Shown here: in pieces, positions 1 to 7,036 of the stretch
How the letters are laid out: each line of letters starts with the position of its first letter
Numbering within the stretch: position 1 is the stretch's first letter
Source of the DNA: Acidobacteriota bacterium
GTDB taxonomy: Bacteria > Acidobacteriota > Blastocatellia > Pyrinomonadales > Pyrinomonadaceae
Direction: 5' to 3'
Length of the DNA stretch: 8,206 bases
Assembly: GCA_963169175.1 (NCBI GenBank)
Contig: CAUJFK010000334.1
Coordinates: 1 to 8,206, forward strand
Translations under genes and position numbers: made by a program
Notes under the pieces: model-generated
The model's input: the letters and a program-made list of their open reading frames with translations, nothing else
Database searches by the model: none
What the model was told of the DNA's origin: nothing

Positions 1-1
1 C

Positions 2-298
2 TTTGAACAAATGCTCGCTGCAGACCCCGACAACACGGCCGTGATGTTCGGGCTGGCGAAGGACTACGAGAAACTCAACCGGCACGACGACGTGATCCGC
101 GTGTTGGAAGATTATCTCGCCAAATCGGACGACGAAGGCAACGCCTACGGCACACTGGCACAAGCCTATGAAAGGACCGGCAACCGCGATAAGGCGGTCG
201 AGACATATAGGAAAGGCATCGACGTTTCAATGGCACATGGACATCCGTCGATGGCGAATGAATATCGGATGACAATCGACATCGACCTTTCGGAATAA
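2..298 (+). CDS. Small TPR-repeat protein, 5' end outside window
   Basis: The reading frame is open from the window edge (F-E-Q before the first visible Met at 11) to TAA at 296-298, so the true start probably lies just upstream and only the last ~98 codons are seen. Two tetratricopeptide-like helical hairpins are visible. The first runs roughly from AVMFGLAKDYEKLNRHDD to LEDYLAKSD; the second from NAYGTLAQAYERTGNRDKA to YRKGIDVS. Both have the usual small and aromatic residue spacing (G/A-LA-xYE, then A/V-I/V-x-x-Y/L). TPR proteins of this size act as protein-protein interaction scaffolds; no catalytic motif is present. The C-terminus is acidic (IDIDLSE). The stop is only 5 bp before the VOC gene, so the two are probably co-transcribed. 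The partner is unknown. Confidence 0.8.
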   Translation, partial: FEQMLAADPDNTAVMFGLAKDYEKLNRHDDVIRVLEDYLAKSDDEGNAYGTLAQAYERTGNRDKAVETYRKGIDVSMAHGHPSMANEYRMTIDIDLSE

Positions 299-303
299 AA
301 CGG

Positions 304-684
304 ATGAAAGCCCATTTTATCCTTTTTGTCGCCGACCAACAGGCAAGTACAAGATTCTATACCGAGGTGATGGATATTACTCCCTCGCTGAATGTTGCGG
401 GAATGACCGAATTTGACATCGGCGGGGCAGTGCTTGGGTTGATGCCGCGAGCCGGTGCAGAAAAACTTCTTGGGCCGGCCGCTCAAATCTCGTCTGATGC
501 AAATAACAGGGCCGAGACTTACATTGTTGTTGAGGACGCACGAACTTTTCATTGTCGCGCCCTGAATGCGGGCGGAGTAGAGATCAGCCCTTTTTTGGTA
601 CGGGATTGGGGACATTCCGCCGCATACAGTCTCGACCCGGACGGACATATCCTCGCCTTTGCCGAACTCTCAAAGACTATGTAG
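304..684 (+). CDS. VOC-superfamily (glyoxalase/bleomycin-resistance fold) protein
   Basis: A 126-residue protein, the usual size for a single-chain vicinal-oxygen-chelate protein built from two beta-alpha-beta-beta-beta modules. The first module opens with AHFILFVADQQASTRFYTEV (residues 3-22), the typical strand followed by a helix carrying the S-x-x-FY motif. The second has ETYIVVEDA (71-79) and ends with DPDGHILAFAEL (111-122), the classic closing strand with a possible metal-ligand Glu at 121. His4 and Glu121 sit where metal ligands occur in many family members, but the ligand set is not complete enough to name a reaction. It could be a glyoxalase-like enzyme, a dioxygenase-like protein or a drug-binding protein; the substrate is unknown. 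The gene starts 5 bp after the TPR gene and its last 8 bp overlap the end of the converging cyclophilin gene. Confidence 0.87.
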   Translation: MKAHFILFVADQQASTRFYTEVMDITPSLNVAGMTEFDIGGAVLGLMPRAGAEKLLGPAAQISSDANNRAETYIVVEDARTFHCRALNAGGVEISPFLVRDWGHSAAYSLDPDGHILAFAELSKTM

Positions 685-1354
685 GCGAGTTCGCGGTACA
701 GGCTGCGACTGTAGCCTTTTTTATCCTGACGGGCTTTTCGGGCTTCTCCTCATTGACGGGCGCCTTGTTGATCGCGTCAACCGCCTCCATTCCTTTCGTA
801 ACACGCCCAAATGCGGCGAATTTTCCGTCGAGATGTGCTCCGGGGCCGACGAGGATAAAAAAGCTTGTCATTGCTGTATTCGCTTCTTCGCCGCGGGCCA
901 TTGAGAGGATGCCGCGTTCGTGAAGGATCTTGTTCGGTTCATCCGGCAAGGTGCGGCGGGCACGCATTCCGATCTCATAGGTGACCTTGCCTTCTCGTGA
1001 ATAAAGATCACCGCCCTGTATCACAAATCCCGGCACAACGCGGCCAAACACCGTAGTATCGAAAAGGCCTGTCGCCGCAAGATTTAGAAAATTCCTGACC
1101 GATTCCGGCGCGTGTTCCGGGAACATTTCCATTTCGATCACGCCTGCCTCGGTATCAAAAGTAACGCATTGCGCTGCCATCGTTTTTACATCGGCCTTGT
1201 CGAACGGTTCGGGCTTTGCGGCCGCCGGCTTTGGCGTCGGGCGGGCATTTGCTTTGGGCGGTTCCTTTGTTTCAGGCGTCGATGTGGCGGCCTGGCCAAT
1301 AGCGAGCGACGGCACGGCGGCAACGAGCATCAGAAGAATGAAGGTCTTGAACAT
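677..1354 (-). CDS. Exported cyclophilin-type peptidyl-prolyl cis-trans isomerase
   Basis: A 225-residue protein that catalyses or assists proline isomerisation during folding, probably outside the cytoplasm. Residues 1-20 form a signal peptide (MFKTFILLML, then VPSLAIG), with a likely cut after G20. Residues 21-50 are a Pro/Ala/Lys/Thr-rich linker. The cyclophilin domain covers about 58-218 and shows FGRVVPGFVIQGGD (103-116), which carries the catalytic Arg105 (Arg55 of human CypA), Phe110 and Gln113. It also has ILSMARG (149-155) and TSFFILVGPGAHLDGKFAAFGRV (163-185). Some active-site positions differ from CypA: Asn102 is Arg154, Gln111 is Ser164, Trp121 is His174 and His126 is Phe179. The start is backed by a GAAGAG ribosome-binding-like sequence about 2 bases upstream. 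It is divergent from the M1 peptidase and convergent with the VOC gene. The family call is firm; full activity is less certain. Confidence 0.94.
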   Translation of the reverse strand: MFKTFILLMLVAAVPSLAIGQAATSTPETKEPPKANARPTPKPAAAKPEPFDKADVKTMAAQCVTFDTEAGVIEMEMFPEHAPESVRNFLNLAATGLFDTTVFGRVVPGFVIQGGDLYSREGKVTYEIGMRARRTLPDEPNKILHERGILSMARGEEANTAMTSFFILVGPGAHLDGKFAAFGRVTKGMEAVDAINKAPVNEEKPEKPVRIKKATVAACTANSPT

Positions 1355-1393
1355 TGCTCTTCGATTTTCCGCAAAACCGTATCGGGTGTAAAG

Positions 1394-1427
1394 TGTCAGA
1401 ACAGGCTCCGCTCCATTTTGTCAGAAC
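1394..1427. repeat. 9-bp direct repeat in divergent intergenic region
   Basis: TGTCAGAAC occurs at 1394-1402 and again at 1419-1427, 25 bp start to start, inside the ~130-bp gap between the divergent cyclophilin and M1 peptidase genes. A tandem pair on one face of the helix (about 2.4 turns apart) could be an operator or activator site. Two copies of a 9-mer in so short a gap are unlikely by chance but not impossible, and no regulator is identified. The rest of 1355-1484 shows no gene, and I found no convincing consensus promoter there. Confidence 0.35.
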
Positions 1428-1484
1428 CGCGAGCGGCAGCGACCGTTTTCTTTGTTTTCCTTTATGCTAATCAAAACTCGAATT

Positions 1485-3164
1485 ATGATCATCAAAAATC
1501 GCCCGCTTCTTTCGATACTTGTCCTCGTTATTTTCCTTTCAGGCTCCGTCACCGCCCAACGGACACTCGGTGTACGCCCGACGGCGACCGGCGGCCCGCT
1601 TGCGGCTGAACAGGCTGCGTTCGATGTTCAGTCATACGATATCGCGTTGAAGGTGGACCCGAAAACGAAAATGATCTGGGGCACCACTGTGATGATCGCA
1701 AAGGTCGTAAACCCGACCGATACGATCCTGCTTGATCTTGATACGCCATACAAGATCGACCGCGTGTACAGCGAATCGGGTGACCGCCAAATGGGCCTGA
1801 AGTATGAGCATAAGGACGGAAAGCTGCGGATAACATTTCCCGCACGCAAAAAAGCGGGCGAAACGTTTGAGACGATCGTCACCTATTCCGGCAGCCCGCG
1901 TGAAGCTCCGCGGCCGCCGTGGGTTGGCGGTATCATCTGGGCCAAAACCCCGAGCGGTGCCGATTGGGTCTCGGTCGCCTTGCAAAACGACGGCGCCGAT
2001 TTGCTTTTTCCGGTAAAAGATCATCCGTCCGACAAGCCCTCGACCGCGACCATGCGCATCACGGTGCCCGATCCGCTCGTCGCCGTCGGGCCGGGCAAAC
2101 TGGTGGAGACCACCAAGAAGAAAAACGGCACTTCGACCTATGTTTGGCGGATGACAAACCCGATCGCAAACTACTCGCTCATTTTTGACGCGGCGCCGTA
2201 CAAGCTGATCAAAGACAGCACAAAAAGCGTGACCGGCGAGATGATCCCGATCGAGTTCTATGTCCTGCCGGAAGACTTTGCCAAGGGGCCAAAACTTATT
2301 GAAGAAACAAAAAGATACAACGCCTTTTTCGAAAAATATCTCGGGCCGTTTCCGTTCCGTTCGCAAAAACTTGGAATAGTTGAAACGCCTCATCTTGGAA
2401 TGGAGCACTCGACGCACATCGCCTACGGAAACAAGTTCAACTTTACACCCGAAGGGTTCGATTGGCTGATGTTTCACGAATTCGGCCATGAATGGTGGGC
2501 AAACCTTGTGACCGCCAGCGACTGGAAAGATTTCTGGATCCACGAAGGCTTTCAAACTTTCATGGACACGCTCTGGATAGAGGAAACACAGGGAAAGGAT
2601 GCGTATCTAAAAGCAATGCGCGGCCGGGCAAAGGCTACACGAAACATGCAGCCCGTCGCACCGCGCGAGGCCAAGATCGCATATCAGGTTTATATGGCCG
2701 AGCCGGATTATGTCAACTCTGACGGCGATATCTACGGCAAAGGCGCAGTTGTGCTGAACACGCTTCGCTATCTGATCGGCGACGACGCATTTTTCCGCGC
2801 CCTTCGCCACATGGCCTATCCGACAAAGGAAATGGAATCCTACACCGACGGCCGCCAGGAACGCATGGTAGATACCGACGATTTCCTAAAGATCGCCGAA
2901 AAAGATTCAGGAATGAAACTTGACTGGTTCTTCGAACTCTACCTGAGACAGCCAAAACTGCCGAAACTAATAACCGAAACCACCGGCAACACAATGACCC
3001 TCCATTGGGAAACTCCAAACAACATGCCGTTCCCAATGCCGATCGATGTCGAAATAAACGGCAAAACCCAACGCGTCGAAATGAAAAACGGCAAAGCCAC
3101 CGTAAATTTCACCGGCCCCGCACCGGTTGTTGATCCGCAGGGATGGGTTTTGAAGGCCCACTGA
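1485..3164 (+). CDS. Exported short M1-family zinc metallopeptidase (aminopeptidase N-like)
   Basis: From the ATG at 1485 the product is 559 residues and begins with a good signal peptide (MIIKNRP, then the hydrophobic stretch LLSILVLVIFLSGSVTA, cut before Q). In-frame alternatives TTG 1452 and ATG 1464 add 11 or 7 residues before the same peptide; none has a clear ribosome binding site. An N-terminal beta-rich domain (about 45-235) precedes the thermolysin-like catalytic domain. Zinc ligands are in HEFGH at 331-335, with the third ligand Glu354 exactly 18 residues on (IHEGF). Tyr417 in IYGKGAVVL fits the transition-state Tyr. The substrate-binding GxMEN motif is present as LGMEHST (304-310), with His replacing Asn; the amino-group-binding Glu is kept. 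The large C-terminal helical domain of PepN is absent; a ~60-residue beta-type tail follows instead. It probably trims amino-terminal residues from peptides outside the cytoplasm; substrate preference is unknown. Confidence 0.93.
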   Translation: MIIKNRPLLSILVLVIFLSGSVTAQRTLGVRPTATGGPLAAEQAAFDVQSYDIALKVDPKTKMIWGTTVMIAKVVNPTDTILLDLDTPYKIDRVYSESGDRQMGLKYEHKDGKLRITFPARKKAGETFETIVTYSGSPREAPRPPWVGGIIWAKTPSGADWVSVALQNDGADLLFPVKDHPSDKPSTATMRITVPDPLVAVGPGKLVETTKKKNGTSTYVWRMTNPIANYSLIFDAAPYKLIKDSTKSVTGEMIPIEFYVLPEDFAKGPKLIEETKRYNAFFEKYLGPFPFRSQKLGIVETPHLGMEHSTHIAYGNKFNFTPEGFDWLMFHEFGHEWWANLVTASDWKDFWIHEGFQTFMDTLWIEETQGKDAYLKAMRGRAKATRNMQPVAPREAKIAYQVYMAEPDYVNSDGDIYGKGAVVLNTLRYLIGDDAFFRALRHMAYPTKEMESYTDGRQERMVDTDDFLKIAEKDSGMKLDWFFELYLRQPKLPKLITETTGNTMTLHWETPNNMPFPMPIDVEINGKTQRVEMKNGKATVNFTGPAPVVDPQGWVLKAH

Positions 3165-3177
3165 GGATCTCGCTAAC

Positions 3178-3999
3178 ATGCTGAAGCTCGTGTCATGGAA
3201 CATGGCCCATCGGGCAGAACTCTGGCGTGCGTTGTCAGACAAATGGGACGCAGCCCTACTGCAGGAGGCGTGTGAGCCCCCAGCGGCGATTTCGAAGGCG
3301 GTTGATGTTGGCGATGGGCCTTGGCTTACGAACGGCATTAAGAAACGCCGATGGCGTACCGCCGTTGTCGGCTTGAACCCCAGAGTCGGAGTTGATCGGA
3401 TTCCGGCTCTTTCGCTTTCTGAAGCGGGCGATGGAGACTTCGGTGTGACGCGGCTTGGCACCTTGGCTGCAGCTAACGTCGAAGACCCTGATACACACAA
3501 AATTTATACACTTATCTCGATGTATGCCTTATGGGAAAAGCCGCATCACTCGACTGGAAGCAATTGGATTTTTGCAGATGCGTCAGCGCATAGATTGGCC
3601 TCCGACATTTCGTGCCTCGTCGGTCAGGAGAAAGGACATAGAATGATTGTTGCTGGGGACTTAAATATCCTTAACGGCTATGGAGAATACGGAAGCCAAT
3701 ACTGGAGGGCAAGGTACAACGGAGTTTTTGATCGGTTCAAAGCTATCGGGCTGAATTTTGTCGGGCCGAAATATCCGAATGGGCGTCAAGCGAATCCATG
3801 GCCAAGCGAGTTACCCGTTGAAAGTCTTAATGTTCCGACTTACTACACAAATCGGCAATCCCCGCTTACGGCAACCCGGCAGCTTGATTTTGTCTTTGCT
3901 TCATCGGACATTTCAGATCACATTCAGGTAACGGCCCTCAATTCCGGAGAGGAATGGGGAGGAAGTGATCATTGTAGAATTCAGATCGACATCGACTAA
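3178..3999 (+). CDS. Endonuclease/exonuclease/phosphatase (EEP, DNase I-like) family protein
   Basis: A 273-residue protein with the full set of EEP-fold landmarks: SWNM (Asn8), LLQEA (metal ligand Glu30), Tyr116, HRLASDIS (His138-), AGDLN (Asp161, Asn163), QLDFVF (Asp237) and the C-terminal GSDHC (Asp264-His265 dyad). This fold cuts phosphodiester or phosphomonoester bonds in DNA, RNA, phosphoinositides or sphingomyelin; the sequence does not tell which. No signal peptide or extra domain is visible, so a cytoplasmic enzyme is likely. The GAGGA at 3163-3167 overlaps the M1 stop codon and lies 10 bases before the ATG, a plausible ribosome binding site, so the gene may be read through from the peptidase. 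Base composition dips here (22 G+C of 60 at 3481-3540), unlike the flanking genes, which suggests later acquisition. The catalytic call is firm; the role is unknown. Confidence 0.88.
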   Translation: MLKLVSWNMAHRAELWRALSDKWDAALLQEACEPPAAISKAVDVGDGPWLTNGIKKRRWRTAVVGLNPRVGVDRIPALSLSEAGDGDFGVTRLGTLAAANVEDPDTHKIYTLISMYALWEKPHHSTGSNWIFADASAHRLASDISCLVGQEKGHRMIVAGDLNILNGYGEYGSQYWRARYNGVFDRFKAIGLNFVGPKYPNGRQANPWPSELPVESLNVPTYYTNRQSPLTATRQLDFVFASSDISDHIQVTALNSGEEWGGSDHCRIQIDID

Positions 4000-4091
4000 G
4001 GTTGCTGTGATGATTGTCGCTAGGGAAGGCCTGCTTCGTAAGACCACGATTCGCCATTAACGGTATACAGCATCAACCAGCTCGATTTTTG

Positions 4092-4120
4092 TTGCATCCG
4101 AAACCTCTTGGGACTATTCT
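4092..4120 (+). promoter_or_regulatory. Possible sigma70-type promoter of the toxin-antitoxin pair
   Basis: TTGCAT (4092-4097) and TATTCT (4115-4120) are separated by 17 bp, just before the antitoxin ATG at 4130. The -10 matches 4 of 6 consensus bases and the -35 only 3 of 6. Transcription would begin almost at the ATG, giving a nearly leaderless message, which agrees with the lack of a ribosome binding site. The rest of the gap 4000-4129 shows no gene or terminator-like hairpin. Confidence 0.3.
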
Positions 4121-4129
4121 AAAGTTGTT

Positions 4130-4348
4130 ATGAACATACTTCTCGAGAAAGCGGTGGCGTTACCAATCCCCGAACGAATTAAGCTGGTCGAAGATATATG
4201 GGACAGCATCGCCGCCGACCCTTGGGCACTCGAACTAACCCCCGAGCAAACCGCGGAGCTTGAAAGGCGGATCGAACACAGCCGTTTGAACCCGGAAGAC
4301 GCTATTCCTTGGGAAACCGTCAAAGCAGAAGCCCTTGCGCGCAAATGA
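4130..4348 (+). CDS. Antitoxin of addiction module (TIGR02574 / Unstab_antitox type)
   Basis: A 72-residue acidic, helical protein. Residues 11-28 (LPIPERIKLVEDIWDSIA) are the hallmark N-terminal helix of this small antitoxin family, whose members read L-x-x-x-E-R-I/L-x-L-V/A-E-x-L/I-W-D-S-I/L. A second helix (LTPEQTAELERRIEHSR, 36-52) and a short tail with the usual P-x-x-x-x-PW-E pattern (Pro60, Trp61, Glu62) follow. In this family the antitoxin wraps and inactivates a ParE/RelE-type toxin and usually represses its own promoter as a complex. Its stop codon overlaps the toxin start in ATGA (4345-4348), so the two are translationally coupled. The length is normal and I see no damage. Confidence 0.87.
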   Translation: MNILLEKAVALPIPERIKLVEDIWDSIAADPWALELTPEQTAELERRIEHSRLNPEDAIPWETVKAEALARK

Positions 4349-4641
4349 GATTAGTACTCAACCCTGGTGCAAGGCTTGATTTCGATGATGCGAAAGACTG
4401 GTATGATCAGCAGGACGAAAATGTTGCGATCAGGTTTGTTGAGGCTGTGAACACAGCCTTTGGTCGAATTCGCCGCTCACCCCTTTTATTCCCGGTTGTG
4501 CACGGCGCGAATGTCAGACAGGCACAGGTTCCCAAATTTCCGTACACAATCCTATTTGCAGTTCAACCCGAGCGGATATTGGTCTATTCCGTTTTCCACA
4601 CGAGCCGAAATCCTCTTATTTGGAAAAGTCGCACCGAATAA
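4345..4641 (+). CDS. ParE/RelE-superfamily toxin
   Basis: A 98-residue protein starting at the ATG that overlaps the antitoxin stop. The frame is open upstream to 4309, but that extension lies inside the antitoxin gene, and the family pattern begins right at MRLVLNPGARLDFDDAKDWY. Typical features follow: D-x-x-x-A-x-x-WY (12-20), RF (30-31), I-R-x-SP-x-x-FPVV (42-52), Arg58, the KFPY strand (64-67) and the C-terminal V-F-H-x-x-R-x-P-x-x-W signature (83-93). ParE members poison DNA gyrase and RelE members cut mRNA on the ribosome; the sequence does not decide between them, though the closing HxxRxPxxW pattern is common in ParE-annotated chromosomal toxins. The gene looks intact, so the pair is probably functional. 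Confidence 0.87.
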   Translation: MRLVLNPGARLDFDDAKDWYDQQDENVAIRFVEAVNTAFGRIRRSPLLFPVVHGANVRQAQVPKFPYTILFAVQPERILVYSVFHTSRNPLIWKSRTE

Positions 4642-4731
4642 CCTCTAGCCTGGCTCGTCGGTTCGAAATTGCTCCATTTTTCCCATTCTGGTATGCTTGG
4701 AACTTACTCCACTATTAGAAATATTTATCAC

Positions 4732-4736
4732 AAGGA
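4732..4736 (+). promoter_or_regulatory. Ribosome binding site that fixes the E1 start
   Basis: AAGGA lies 9 bases before the ATG at 4746. This favours ATG 4746 over the adjacent in-frame TTG at 4743. The preceding ~60 bases are AT-rich and probably hold the promoter. A TTGGAA at 4697-4702 could be a -35, but no good -10 sits at the right distance, so no promoter is called. Confidence 0.55.
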
Positions 4737-4745
4737 TAATAATTG

Positions 4746-7010
4746 ATGGCCACATCGGTAAGGAAGTTGAATACAAAAGGCAATAATAGCGAAGCGGAAA
4801 CAGTGGTAGCGGAGCCGGGGAAGGTTACCGAGGCGGACGGGTTTGTGCCGGAAGCCAAGGTTCAGGAAACGGCGAAGGCGGCCGCGAATGACCGTGCGGC
4901 GGCCCGGACGAATGACCGCCGCGGGCTGGATGAAAAGACGTTGATCGGAATATATCGGACAATGTATCTGTCGCGCAGGATCGATGACAAAGAGATCCAG
5001 TTAAAAGGGCAGAACAAGATATTTTTCCAGATCTCCGGTGCCGGGCACGAGGCCGTACTCACGGGTGCGGCATTGGCAATGAAGCCCGCTTACGATTGGT
5101 TTTTTCCTTACTATCGCGACCGTGCGTTGATGCTCGGGCTTGGAATGACGGCGCAGGAGATGTTGTATTCATCGGTCGGTGCCGAACCTGACCCAAACTC
5201 GCACGGCCGGCAGATGCCTTCGCACTGGGGCGCGACGCGGTTAAATGTTCCGTCGCAGTCGTCGTGTACCGGTTCACAGGCATTGCACGCGGTCGGTGCG
5301 GCCGAGGCCGGCTATCGCGCATCGCTTGTAAAAGAGCTGCAGGAAATTGTCACCGGCTTTAAGGGTGATGAAGTGGTCTATATGTCCGTCGGCGACGGCA
5401 CCACAAGCGAGGGCGAATGGTGGGAAGCGCTAAACTCGGCCTGCAATATGAAATTGCCGGTGATCTTTGTCGTTGAAGATAACGGCTATGCGATCTCAAC
5501 GCCGGTCGAGGTCAATACGGCCGGCGGCGATATTTCGAAACTGGTCACGGGGTTTCCGGGCCTGTTTATTCAGAAGATCGACGGTACCGATCCGCTTGGT
5601 TCTTACGCGGCGTTCAAAGACGCTGTCGAATACTGCCGCGAACGAAAAGGCCCGGCGTTCATCCACGCTAAAGTTATACGGCCCTATTCGCACTCGCTCT
5701 CTGACGACGAAAAGCTCTATCGCCCCGAAGAAGAGCGCGATGCCGATGCACGTATCGACCCGATCAAGACCTATGCGGAATTTCTGATGACCGAGGGCAT
5801 TTGTTCATCGGAACAGCTCGAAGCATTACGCAAAGAGGTCGATGAAGAAGTGAACAAAGCGGCAGACGTTGCCGTCGCCACGCCGCAACCGGCGCCCGAG
5901 ACGGCATATAGGAACGTCTATTCGCCGGATGTAGATCCGACCGACCGCACACTGTTCGATACCGAAAACGGCGCCGAACTTTCGGGCAATCCCGGAACGA
6001 TGGTAGATCTGATCAACCGCTGCATGCACGAAGAGATGGAGCGCGATCCGGCGATCGTCGTCTTTGGCGAAGACGTGGCCGATGCCTCGCGTGAAGAATA
6101 TCTCGACCGCGTAAAAGGCAAAGGCGGTGTGTTCAAGGTAACCGCAAATTTGCAGCGAAAGTTTGGTTCGGCACGCGTGTTCAATTCGCCGCTAGCCGAG
6201 GCCAATATTGTCGGCCGGGCGGTAGGACTCTCGCTTCGCGGGTTAAAGCCCGTCATTGAAATCCAATTTTTTGACTACATCTTTCCGGCAATGCACCAGA
6301 TCCGCAATGAGGTTGCAGTGATGCGTTGGCGATCGGATGGCGAATCGAAATGCCCGATGGTCATTCGCGTTCCGGTCGGCGGATACTTAAAAGGCGGTGC
6401 CGTTTATCACTCGCAATCGGGCACGACGCTGTTCGCTCACACGCCGGGTTTGCGGATCGTATATCCGTCGAACGCCCTCGACGCAAACGGTTTGTTAAGA
6501 ACATCCATCCGTTGCGACGACCCGGTGATGTTTCTTGAACACAAACATCTTTACCGCCAGGTCTATAATAAATCCGCCTATCCCGGCAGCGATTTTTTGA
6601 TCCCTTTCGGCAAGGCGAAAAAGGTGCGCGAAGGAAATGATGTAACCATTGTTACGTTCGGCGCATTGGTCGAACGCTCCAATCAGGCCGCAAAACGCCT
6701 TGAACAACAAGGCATCACGGTCGATCTCATCGACCTCCGCACGCTCGTCCCTTACGATTGGGAAGCGATCGCGGAGTCCGTCCGCAAGACCTCGCGCGTT
6801 ATCGTCGCCCATGAAGACCCGCTCTCCTACGGCTACGGTGCCGAGATCGCCGCCCGCATCTCAGACGAACTCTTCGAATACCTCGACGCTCCCGTAAGAC
6901 GTGTCGGAGCCATCGACACCTTCGTAGCCTACGCCCCGCAGGTCGAGGATTTCATCCTTCCGCAAAGCGACAACGTCGAAAAGGCGGTGTTGGAGTTGAT
7001 GAAATACTAG
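4746..7010 (+). CDS. Fused alpha/beta 2-oxoacid (branched-chain-type) dehydrogenase E1 component
   Basis: About 754 residues joining both E1 subunits in one chain. E1 is the thiamine-diphosphate enzyme that decarboxylates a 2-oxoacid and loads the acyl group onto lipoyl-E2. Residues ~1-60 are a hydrophilic Ala/Glu/Lys-rich extension. The alpha part (~62-340) carries GRQMPSHWG (154-162), the diphosphate motif VGDGTTSEGE (215-224) closing at EDNGYAIST (244-252), and the phosphorylation-loop-like HSLSDD (316-321). A linker (~365-415) leads into the beta part (~416-754), with FGEDV (440-444), NSPLAEANIVG (480-490), FFDYIFPAMHQIRNE (508-522) and the active-site His of YHSQSG (554-559). GRQMP, NGYAISTP and HS-x-SDD resemble branched-chain rather than pyruvate E1, but substrate is an inference. 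No E2 or E3 gene lies in the window. Confidence 0.94.
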   Translation: MATSVRKLNTKGNNSEAETVVAEPGKVTEADGFVPEAKVQETAKAAANDRAAARTNDRRGLDEKTLIGIYRTMYLSRRIDDKEIQLKGQNKIFFQISGAGHEAVLTGAALAMKPAYDWFFPYYRDRALMLGLGMTAQEMLYSSVGAEPDPNSHGRQMPSHWGATRLNVPSQSSCTGSQALHAVGAAEAGYRASLVKELQEIVTGFKGDEVVYMSVGDGTTSEGEWWEALNSACNMKLPVIFVVEDNGYAISTPVEVNTAGGDISKLVTGFPGLFIQKIDGTDPLGSYAAFKDAVEYCRERKGPAFIHAKVIRPYSHSLSDDEKLYRPEEERDADARIDPIKTYAEFLMTEGICSSEQLEALRKEVDEEVNKAADVAVATPQPAPETAYRNVYSPDVDPTDRTLFDTENGAELSGNPGTMVDLINRCMHEEMERDPAIVVFGEDVADASREEYLDRVKGKGGVFKVTANLQRKFGSARVFNSPLAEANIVGRAVGLSLRGLKPVIEIQFFDYIFPAMHQIRNEVAVMRWRSDGESKCPMVIRVPVGGYLKGGAVYHSQSGTTLFAHTPGLRIVYPSNALDANGLLRTSIRCDDPVMFLEHKHLYRQVYNKSAYPGSDFLIPFGKAKKVREGNDVTIVTFGALVERSNQAAKRLEQQGITVDLIDLRTLVPYDWEAIAESVRKTSRVIVAHEDPLSYGYGAEIAARISDELFEYLDAPVRRVGAIDTFVAYAPQVEDFILPQSDNVEKAVLELMKY

Positions 7011-7036
7011 GTGCGGAGACCCGCGTTTGAACCGCT

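Noticed and set aside
276..290. ATCGACATCGAC shared by the ends of the TPR gene and the EEP gene (near 3985-3996)
   Set aside because: Both encode Ile-Asp-Ile-Asp in frame with common codons; coincidence rather than an attachment site, as no other flanking repeat is seen.
1632..2555. Long reverse-strand open frame inside the M1 peptidase gene
   Set aside because: It is a codon-bias shadow of a gene with clear catalytic motifs; its translation shows no family features.
4655..4680. GGTTCGAAAT resembling a tRNA T-loop
   Set aside because: The flanking bases do not pair into a T-stem and no acceptor or anticodon arm is found; no tRNA here.
7013..7024. GCGG-AGAC-CCGC hairpin just after the E1 stop
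   Set aside because: Only 4 bp of stem and no run of T; not called as a terminator.
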